From contig DAORXQ010000091.1 in NCBI GenBank assembly GCA_035371905.1, forward strand, positions 1 to 6,498: 6,498 nt of DNA. The letters are read 5' to 3'. The translations under genes were made by a program, and so were the position numbers. Below are positions 1 through 4,806 of the stretch, piece by piece; the first letter of the stretch is position 1, and every line of letters starts with the position of its first letter. Source of the stretch: a bacterium (GTDB lineage Bacteria; Ratteibacteria; UBA8468; B48-G9; JAFGKM01). The notes under the pieces were generated by a model. It searched no databases and was not told the DNA's origin. It was given only the letters and a program-made list of their open reading frames with translations.

Positions 1-70
1 GTAAAACAATAGCAACTACTACACTCAAAAACCCAAGAAAAAAACTCAAAAACATCATCGCCTTTTCCAT
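1..70 (-). CDS. 5' end of an unidentified gene with a hydrophobic N-terminus (partial)
   Basis: Only the first 23 codons are visible, starting at the ATG at 70-68 and running off the left edge without a stop. The peptide begins MEKAMMFLSFFLGFLS and continues VVVAIVL, an almost uninterrupted hydrophobic stretch after one Glu and one Lys. This fits a first membrane segment or a signal peptide. A purine-rich Shine-Dalgarno (AAGGGGA, 82-76) sits 5 nt upstream of the ATG, and a near-consensus promoter lies just before it, so the start is well supported. The family cannot be recognised from this fragment. It is read in the same direction as the large operon to its right but has its own promoter. 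Confidence 0.7.
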   Translation of the reverse strand, partial: MEKAMMFLSFFLGFLSVVVAIVL

Positions 71-89
71 TTTCTTCCCCTTTTCTTTT

Positions 90-119
90 ATTATACTGTT
101 CTTTTATCCTTTTTGGCAA
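90..119 (-). promoter_or_regulatory. Sigma70-type promoter for the gene leaving at the left edge
   Basis: On the minus strand, TTGCCA (119-114; one mismatch to TTGACA) is followed after 18 nt by a perfect TATAAT (95-90). Transcription would start near 84-82, giving a leader of roughly 12-14 nt that contains just the Shine-Dalgarno sequence before the ATG at 70. A perfect 8-bp palindrome (121-128) lies 1 nt upstream of the -35 box. It may be an operator or chance. Confidence 0.75.
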
Positions 120-142
120 GTTCATGAATTCCTGATTAAGTG

Positions 143-158
143 AAAAAGCACAGCGCTT
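143..158 (-). terminator. Possible weak intrinsic terminator of the large operon
   Basis: Read on the minus strand, AAGC (158-155), a 5-nt loop and GCTT (149-146) can form a 4-bp hairpin that runs into a tract of five Ts. It lies after the last gene of the operon and before the next promoter, where a terminator would be useful. The stem is very short, so this is a weak call made mainly on position. Confidence 0.2.
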
Positions 159-161
159 GTA

Positions 162-464
162 ATGAAATTTTTATCTGTTATACCTCCTTTTCATACTTCT
201 ATCCCACAAAGAGTTTTATCGATTTTAATAGTTAAGTTCGGTTATAAAACACAATACAGAAACTATCTTGAAAATCTTGAAAAACTTGTTCCTGAAATAT
301 TACCATCTTTACCACTTGACCCATTCACAGGAAAAGAATATGTTTATAAGAAAAAAGGAAATGGGTTTTTAATTTACAGTTTAGGAAAAAATCAAAAAAA
401 TGATAATGGAATATATAATTTAAAAAAGAGAGCCGATGATATTGGTTTTGAAATTCTGTTCTGA
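162..464 (+). pseudogene. C-terminal remnant of an Omnitrophota/PVC-type DPFTGK protein
   Basis: The open frame runs from just after a TGA at 141-143 to the TGA at 462-464; the first ATG is at 162. The last ~60 residues (LENLEKLVPEILPSLPLDPF, then TGKEYVYKKKGNGFLIYSLG and an Asp-rich DDIGFEI tail) closely resemble the C-terminal end of longer, poorly characterised proteins I associate with Planctomycetes and Omnitrophota-like genomes. In those, the end usually reads Y-P-E-N-L-x-x-L-V-P-x-x-L-P-x-x-P-x-D-P-F-T-G-K, preceded by an amphipathic ALKLYK-like helix. Here the Pro is Leu (CTT), the helix is altered (ILIVKFGYK), the N-terminal part is missing, and no Shine-Dalgarno or promoter precedes the ATG. 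It is the only plus-strand gene candidate and converges on the AMMECR1 stop with a 6-bp gap. I read it as a decaying fragment. A short functional protein is possible. Confidence 0.55.
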
Positions 465-470
465 AATTTT

Positions 471-1916
471 TTATTTTAATTCTTTCTCACTGAAAACCTC
501 TGCCTGAAAAATATAAAGTTCTGTCTTCGGGTCTTTCCATGCATCAGGTGGAAGTCCTGCTTTATGAGAGCATAGATAACTTAAAAATTCTTCTTTTGTC
601 CAGCCTGTTTCTTCTGCAACCTGAGGCAAAAATACACCCTGATTAAATCCTCTTTTAACAATAACTCCATCCCTTCCAAGAACAATCTCACCTGCACTTT
701 TTACTTTTTGAGGAACCGTAAGTACTGAAATTTCAATCTCTATATCCTTCAGTTCTTCATATTTTACAGGTTCAAATCTTGGGTCTTGAGTTGCTGAATG
801 TATAGCCATAGTCCTTACCGCCTTATAAAGTGGTTCAACGCCTTCTATATATCCAATACAGCCCCTTAAATTTCCTCCTTTTTTCAGTGTCACAAATACA
901 CCTCTTTTTTCAACTAAAACAGGGTCATCCACTTTTAATTCAGGCAGTTTTTTCCCTGATAAATAATTTTCAAGTGTTTCTCTTGCTATTTTTAAAAGTA
1001 GTTTTTTCTGGTTTTCTGTAAGCATATTTCCTCCTTTTTTATCCTTTTTCAAAATTGCAATTGCTCCATATCCAACAACTCTGCTTTTATCACCACTTGT
1101 ATCTCCTGAATTTGCATAATTTAATATCTTGACTTCATAATCAGGATATTTTTCAGCAATTTTAAATAAAGTTAAAACAGCGGCATCCGCACACATTTCA
1201 ACTTTTCTTGTTGAAAGATATGAGTAAAGTAGATTTAAATTTTTTGTCTTTAGTGTCTCAAGTAATAATCCGTCTTTTTGCTTTGCTGTTTCATAGGGAT
1301 AATAATGGGATAAATCTGTACTTGCAACTATAATCCAGTTTTTTTTATCTTTCAAAATTTCATATATATCATCTGCAATTTTCTTAATATTTTCTTTTGA
1401 TGAATCTCCAAGTAAAATCGGAAAAATTTTAAAATTTTTCAGAACAACCTGTAAAAATGGAACTTCAACTTCAAGAGAATGTTCATAATCAAGTAATACT
1501 TTATTTACTGAAAAATTTTTCTTTTTATAAAGTTTATCAAAAATCTCTTTATCTATTTCAACTTTTCCCAAAGGCATTTCCCATCCTTCCCTGTCATCAA
1601 TCACTCCCCCTTTAAAATGACTATTATGACTTCTTCCAATTAAAATAACAGTTTTTATATCCATGCCTTCAAGTAATTTAAATGAGTAAGCAGCAACAGG
1701 CCCTGAATAAATATAACCGGCATGTGGAGCAATAATACCAATAATTTCCCCTTTTTCAATTTTTTCTTTATAATTTACATTTTTTAAAAAGTTATCAATC
1801 ATGTTTTTCAATTCTTCTTTGTTTGAAGGATAAAATGAGCCAGAAAAAGCAGGTTGTCTGTAGGCAGGAAGTAAAATAGAGGCAAAAAGTAAAAACAAAA
1901 TCAGAAACTTTCTCAT
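471..1916 (-). CDS. AmmeMemoRadiSam protein B-A fusion (MEMO1-like + AMMECR1) with N-terminal signal segment
   Basis: The chosen start is the ATG at 1916-1914, giving 481 aa. It forms an ATGA overlap with the upstream radical SAM gene and has GAAGGAG (1930-1924) 7 nt before it. An ATG two codons earlier is only 1 nt from that Shine-Dalgarno. Residues 1-18 (MRKFLILFLLFASILLPA) look like a Sec signal peptide. Residues ~20-291 are a MEMO1-like domain, related to LigB-type dioxygenases: FSGSFYP, PHAGYIYSGP (His65), the His97/His100 region, YEHSLEVEVPFLQ, STDLSHYYP (His204), NSGDTSGDKSRVVGYGA. The histidines fit the family metal site. Residues ~298-481 are an AMMECR1 domain with its hallmark LRGCIG (350-355) and the conserved VFLPQVAEETGW and SHKAGLPPDAW stretches. 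The two domains are normally separate proteins A and B of the AmmeMemoRadiSam set, whose biochemical role is unknown. Translation is probably coupled to the radical SAM gene. The fusion may also yield separate AMMECR1 from an internal start. Confidence 0.93.
   Translation of the reverse strand: MRKFLILFLLFASILLPAYRQPAFSGSFYPSNKEELKNMIDNFLKNVNYKEKIEKGEIIGIIAPHAGYIYSGPVAAYSFKLLEGMDIKTVILIGRSHNSHFKGGVIDDREGWEMPLGKVEIDKEIFDKLYKKKNFSVNKVLLDYEHSLEVEVPFLQVVLKNFKIFPILLGDSSKENIKKIADDIYEILKDKKNWIIVASTDLSHYYPYETAKQKDGLLLETLKTKNLNLLYSYLSTRKVEMCADAAVLTLFKIAEKYPDYEVKILNYANSGDTSGDKSRVVGYGAIAILKKDKKGGNMLTENQKKLLLKIARETLENYLSGKKLPELKVDDPVLVEKRGVFVTLKKGGNLRGCIGYIEGVEPLYKAVRTMAIHSATQDPRFEPVKYEELKDIEIEISVLTVPQKVKSAGEIVLGRDGVIVKRGFNQGVFLPQVAEETGWTKEEFLSYLCSHKAGLPPDAWKDPKTELYIFQAEVFSEKELK
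1023..1036 (-). promoter_or_regulatory. Internal Shine-Dalgarno and ATG at the MEMO/AMMECR1 junction
   Basis: Inside the fusion, AAGGAGG (1036-1030) is followed by 4 nt and an in-frame ATG (1025-1023). Translation from here would give a 184-aa protein, the usual size of a stand-alone AMMECR1. The MEMO domain ends about 8 codons earlier, at GAIAILKK, where single-domain proteins usually stop. The linker (DKKGGN) is partly the translation of the ribosome-binding site itself. This suggests two former genes that lost the stop between them, with the second start kept. The 4-nt spacing is a little short but workable. Confidence 0.65.
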
Positions 1917-2995
1917 TTCCATACTCCTTCTATTTTTTCTCCACAGAATTTACATTTTCCATTTACAACATTATTTTCAAGAACAGAAAATCCATATCTT
2001 TTTATCAATAGTTTACCACATTTGGGACAGTATGTATTCTCATATTCAGAACCTTCAACATTTCCTATGTAGACATATTTCAATCCAGAATTTTTTGCAA
2101 TTTTAACAGCCATCTGAAGTGTCTCAACAGGGGTTGAAGGAATATGAAGCATTAAATACATTGGATGAAATCTTGAAAAATGTAATGGTGTCTCCGGTCC
2201 AAGATTATCCTTTATCCATAAACACATATTTTTTATTTCTTCTGGTTTATCATTATATCCGGGAACAATTAAATTTGTTATTTCAATCCAGATTTTATTT
2301 TTCTTAAGAATTTTTAATGTATTTAAAACAACATCAAGTTCTCCCTCACAAACATTTCTGTAATAATCCTTATTAAAACCTTTAAGGTCAACATTAACAG
2401 CATCAAGATATTTACACAATTTTTCAAGTGGCTCTGGATTAATGAAACCGGCAGTATGTACAATATTTTTTATTCCTTTTTCTTTTGCTATTTTTGCTGT
2501 ATCAAACATATATTCATAAAAATTTACCGGTTCAGAATAAGTATAGGCAATTGAGGGACATTTATATTTTATTGCATATTCAACAACTTTTTCAGGTGGT
2601 AAATAAATATTTCTTGTTTCTTCAGGTGAATACTGTGATATTTCCCAGTTCTGACAGAATTTACATCTTAAAGAACAGCCAGCAGATGCAATTGAAAATG
2701 TAGAAGTAGAAGGTAAAAAATGAAAAAAGGGTTTCTTTTCAATAGGGTCAACTGCAACAGAACATGGATTTGAATAGCCCATTGAGTACAAAGTCCCATT
2801 TATATTCTTTCTTGCTCTACAAAAACCATATTTACTAGGTGAAATAATGCATATCTTAGGACATAGAAAACACTGAACAAGTTTATTATCAAGTTTTTTA
2901 TAAAAAGATGCCTCTTTTAAATTCTGTGCAAAAAGTGTAGAAGACAGAAATAAAAGTATTATAAATTTTTTAATCTTTCCCTTATATATCTGCAA
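1913..2995 (-). CDS. AmmeMemoRadiSam radical SAM enzyme with N-terminal signal-like segment
   Basis: The start is the TTG at 2995-2993, placed 7 nt after GGGAGG (3008-3003), giving 360 aa. A TTG five codons earlier lies before that Shine-Dalgarno and is unlikely. Residues 1-23 hold a Lys-rich start, a hydrophobic core (FIILLFLSSTLFA) and a possible cleavage site before Gln24. No ATG, GTG or TTG occurs between this segment and the conserved start of the enzyme (LKEASFYKKL), so the segment must be translated. Cys42, 45, 49 and 59 form the N-terminal cysteine cluster typical of the family (CFLCPKIC...GFC). The radical SAM motif is CSLRCKFC (Cys107, 111, 114), binding the [4Fe-4S] cluster that cleaves S-adenosylmethionine. 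Cys323/326 and 348/351 make a C-terminal zinc-ribbon-like element. The substrate is unknown. The gene overlaps the Mut7-C gene by 37 nt and is coupled to the MEMO-AMMECR1 fusion through ATGA. Confidence 0.93.
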   Translation of the reverse strand: MQIYKGKIKKFIILLFLSSTLFAQNLKEASFYKKLDNKLVQCFLCPKICIISPSKYGFCRARKNINGTLYSMGYSNPCSVAVDPIEKKPFFHFLPSTSTFSIASAGCSLRCKFCQNWEISQYSPEETRNIYLPPEKVVEYAIKYKCPSIAYTYSEPVNFYEYMFDTAKIAKEKGIKNIVHTAGFINPEPLEKLCKYLDAVNVDLKGFNKDYYRNVCEGELDVVLNTLKILKKNKIWIEITNLIVPGYNDKPEEIKNMCLWIKDNLGPETPLHFSRFHPMYLMLHIPSTPVETLQMAVKIAKNSGLKYVYIGNVEGSEYENTYCPKCGKLLIKRYGFSVLENNVVNGKCKFCGEKIEGVWK

Positions 2996-3408
2996 TGGTC
3001 TCCCTCCCAATAAATTTTATTACATTTTACGCATATTGCAAACTCCTCTTTATTATTATACACAAATTCAGGGACCAAATTCTTAACTTTTTCTTTTTCT
3101 ATTTTTTCAAGTTTTGTATTACATAAAGAGCATATTTTAAATAGATTTTCTTCTTTTATTTCAAGTTTAAATTTTTTAACAACCTCTTCAAACTGCTTTT
3201 CTGTATTTTCTCCTTCTATATAAAAAACAATTTCTGGATAGGCATTTACAAGTTTTTTATCTTTTGTCAGTACAATTCTATTTTCTTTTTCAGCAGTTCT
3301 TATAATTTCAATTTTTCTTGGAGTGTTGAAGTATAATGTGTCATAACCAATCAATCTCAACCACCTTGCAAGACCACCACACATCCCGTCTGTTATGAAT
3401 TTAATCAT
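2959..3408 (-). CDS. Mut7-C domain putative RNase (PIN-like fold plus zinc ribbon)
   Basis: This 149-aa protein matches the usual length and ends of stand-alone Mut7-C proteins. Residues 1-30 (MIKFITDGMCGGLARWLRLI, then GYDTLYF) are the classic family opening with an early Asp (Asp7). RIVLTKDKKL (44-53, Asp50) is the second conserved acidic block. Residues 93-129 carry a CxxC (93/96) and CxxC (126/129) zinc ribbon around VPEFVY and EEFAICVKC, followed by IYWEGDH. The PIN-like N-terminal part is predicted to cut RNA. The biological substrate is not established. The ATG at 3408 is chosen because the family begins exactly there and everything upstream is tRNA. There is no Shine-Dalgarno: only 5 nt separate the mature tRNA end from the ATG. 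The 3' end overlaps the radical SAM gene. Confidence 0.9.
   Translation of the reverse strand: MIKFITDGMCGGLARWLRLIGYDTLYFNTPRKIEIIRTAEKENRIVLTKDKKLVNAYPEIVFYIEGENTEKQFEEVVKKFKLEIKEENLFKICSLCNTKLEKIEKEKVKNLVPEFVYNNKEEFAICVKCNKIYWEGDHCRYIRERLKNL
3001..3008 (-). promoter_or_regulatory. Ribosome-binding site that fixes the TTG start of the radical SAM gene
   Basis: GGGAGGGA lies inside the 3' end of the Mut7-C coding sequence. Its GGGAGG core is 7 nt upstream of the TTG at 2995. This decides between the two candidate TTG codons, because the other (3010-3008) overlaps the site itself. Confidence 0.7.
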
Positions 3409-3413
3409 ATTTG

Positions 3414-3485
3414 TGGCGGGATGGGGATTTGAACCCCAGACATACCGGGTATGAGCCGGCTGCTCTGCCACTGAGCTACCCCGCC
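3414..3485 (-). tRNA. tRNA with anticodon CAT, probably elongator tRNA-Met
   Basis: All four arms fold without effort. The acceptor GGCGGGG pairs with TCCCGCC, ending in a G-T pair. The D arm is GCTC/GAGC. The anticodon stem GCCGG/CCGGT holds loop CTCATAC with anticodon CAT. The variable loop has 5 nt, and the T arm is TGGGG-TTCAAAT-CCCCA. The discriminator is A73, and CCA is not encoded (the next bases are CAAAT). The 1-72 pair is a normal G-C and the anticodon stem lacks the three G-C pairs of initiators, so this is not tRNA-fMet. Elongator Met is most likely. A tRNA-Ile2, in which C34 would be changed to lysidine, cannot be excluded by eye. It lies 12 nt after the RdgB stop and 5 nt before the Mut7-C start, so it must be cut out of the operon transcript. 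Confidence 0.97.
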
Positions 3486-3497
3486 AATTTATTTATT

Positions 3498-4094
3498 TTA
3501 CCTCTTTTCTTCCTTTTTAATCAAATATTCCTTTAACTTCAAAAATGCTTTTGTTCTATGACTTATCTTATTTTTTTCTTCCAAACTCAATTCTGCAAAT
3601 GTTTTTCCTGTTTCAGGAATTTCAAACACAGGGTCATATCCAAAACCATTTGAACCTCTTGGAGTAAAAGTTATATATCCTTCTATTTCTCCTTTAAAAA
3701 ATTTTTTTTCTCCTTTACCAACAAGGCATGCGACCGTTATAAATTTTGCTTTTCTATCTTCTTTATTTTTTAATTCTTCCATCATTTTAAGGAGTTTTTC
3801 TATATTTTTTTTATCATCTCTTTCACCTGAAAATCTTGCTGAATTAACTCCTGGAAGACCATTTAATTTTTCAACAAAAAGTCCAGAATCCTCTCCAACA
3901 ACATACTCATCCTTTATAACTTTACTCAAATATTCTGCTTTTAAATAAGCATTTTCTTCAAGCGTATTTCCTGTTTCTTCAGGAAATCCCAAAAAATCAG
4001 GTGGCAAAAGGACTTCTATTTCGTTTTCAACTATATTTTTTATTTCTCTTACTTTATTTTTATTTTTAGTGGCCAAGTAAAAATATAATTTCAT
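3498..4094 (-). CDS. rdgB: XTP/dITP diphosphatase (RdgB/HAM1 family)
   Basis: The cytosolic enzyme hydrolyses ITP, dITP and XTP to monophosphates plus pyrophosphate, keeping deaminated purines out of DNA and RNA. The 198 aa match the family length. Visible motifs are ATKNKNKVREI (8-18, nucleotide/phosphate loop), EETGNTLEENAYLKA (39-53), VGEDSGL with the catalytic Asp69, LPGVNSARFSG (80-90), GSNGFGYDPVF (147-157) and ISHR (177-180). The ATG at 4094 lies within the 3' end of the RNase PH gene (29-nt overlap) and has only a poor Shine-Dalgarno, so translation is probably coupled to that gene. A TTG at codon 7 would give an N-terminus closer to the usual MxATKN but has no ribosome-binding site. 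RNase PH and RdgB are frequent neighbours, and sometimes fused, in bacteria. Confidence 0.96.
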   Translation of the reverse strand: MKLYFYLATKNKNKVREIKNIVENEIEVLLPPDFLGFPEETGNTLEENAYLKAEYLSKVIKDEYVVGEDSGLFVEKLNGLPGVNSARFSGERDDKKNIEKLLKMMEELKNKEDRKAKFITVACLVGKGEKKFFKGEIEGYITFTPRGSNGFGYDPVFEIPETGKTFAELSLEEKNKISHRTKAFLKLKEYLIKKEEKR

Positions 4095-4806
4095 TTTTAA
4101 GCACTTCTTTTTCTATTTCAATTATCTTACTTATGCCCTTTTCTGCAAGCGTTAAAAGATGGTCAAGTTGTTTTTTTGTAAATGGATAACCTTCCGCAGT
4201 TCCCTGTATTTCAATAAACTCACCACTTCCTGTCATAACTACATTTAAATCAACAGAAGCAAGAGAATCTTCTGAATAATCAAGGTCAAGCAAAATATTA
4301 TTATGAACAATCCCGACACTCACAGCACCAATATAATCCTTTAAAACAGGTACACTTATTAAACCAGAATTTTTTAATTTATTCAAGCAATCCACAAGTG
4401 CTATAAATCCACCAATAACTCCAGCCACTCTTGTTCCTCCATCTGCCTGAATCACATCACAATCAACCCAGAAAGTTCTTTCTCCAATTCTCTTTAAATC
4501 AACCACTCCCCTTAAAGACCTTCCTATCATCCTCTGAATTTCATGAGTCCTTCCTGAAGATAAAGTACTTCTAGGTATTCTTTCCTGAGTGGAAGAGGGC
4601 AAAAGTGAATATTCAGCAGTAATCCATCCATTTCCTGTATCCTTCAACCATTGAGGAACTTTATCTTCATAACTAACAGCACATATAACCTTTGTATCTC
4701 CCATTTCTATTAAACACGAACCAGCAGCATATTTTAAAAAACCCTTTGTAATTTTAATTTCTCTTAATTCATCATACGGTCTATTTCCTTTTCTTCTTAT
4801 TTCCAT
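4066..4806 (-). CDS. rph: Ribonuclease PH
   Basis: RNase PH is a phosphate-dependent 3'-5' exoribonuclease, normally a hexameric ring in the cytosol, that trims tRNA precursors downstream of the CCA position and degrades structured RNA. The 246 aa cover the full family. Visible are the RPYDELR start (9-15), GNGWITAEYSLLP (58-70), SGRTHEIQRMIGRSLR (84-99, with phosphate-binding Arg86), VDCDVIQADGGTR (114-126), LDYSEDSLASVDLNVVMT (175-192, acidic pair Asp180/Asp186) and EIQGTAEGYPF (199-209). The ATG at 4806 has AAAGGAGG (4822-4815) 8 nt upstream, the best ribosome-binding site in the window. The gene overlaps the end of the LptD gene by 10 nt and the start of rdgB by 29 nt. A tRNA gene without an encoded CCA lies downstream in the same apparent transcript. 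Confidence 0.97.
   Translation of the reverse strand: MEIRRKGNRPYDELREIKITKGFLKYAAGSCLIEMGDTKVICAVSYEDKVPQWLKDTGNGWITAEYSLLPSSTQERIPRSTLSSGRTHEIQRMIGRSLRGVVDLKRIGERTFWVDCDVIQADGGTRVAGVIGGFIALVDCLNKLKNSGLISVPVLKDYIGAVSVGIVHNNILLDLDYSEDSLASVDLNVVMTGSGEFIEIQGTAEGYPFTKKQLDHLLTLAEKGISKIIEIEKEVLKNEIIFLLGH

Noticed and set aside
465..500. A bidirectional terminator between the convergent ends at 464 and 471.
   Set aside because: The repeated CTGAAATT-like words are direct, not inverted, and no stable stem can be drawn.
830..1021. A short plus-strand frame opposite AMMECR1.
   Set aside because: It is an antisense shadow of a strongly conserved coding region with no start signal.
2119..2703. Two short plus-strand frames (2119-2307 and 2485-2703).
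   Set aside because: Both are antisense shadows of the radical SAM gene, without ribosome-binding sites or recognisable motifs.
3409..3471. A 21-residue N-terminal extension of the Mut7-C protein.
   Set aside because: It is just translation through the tRNA gene. The family begins at the ATG at 3408.
3414..3485. Initiator tRNA-fMet.
   Set aside because: The 1-72 pair is a normal G-C and the anticodon stem does not have three consecutive G-C pairs.
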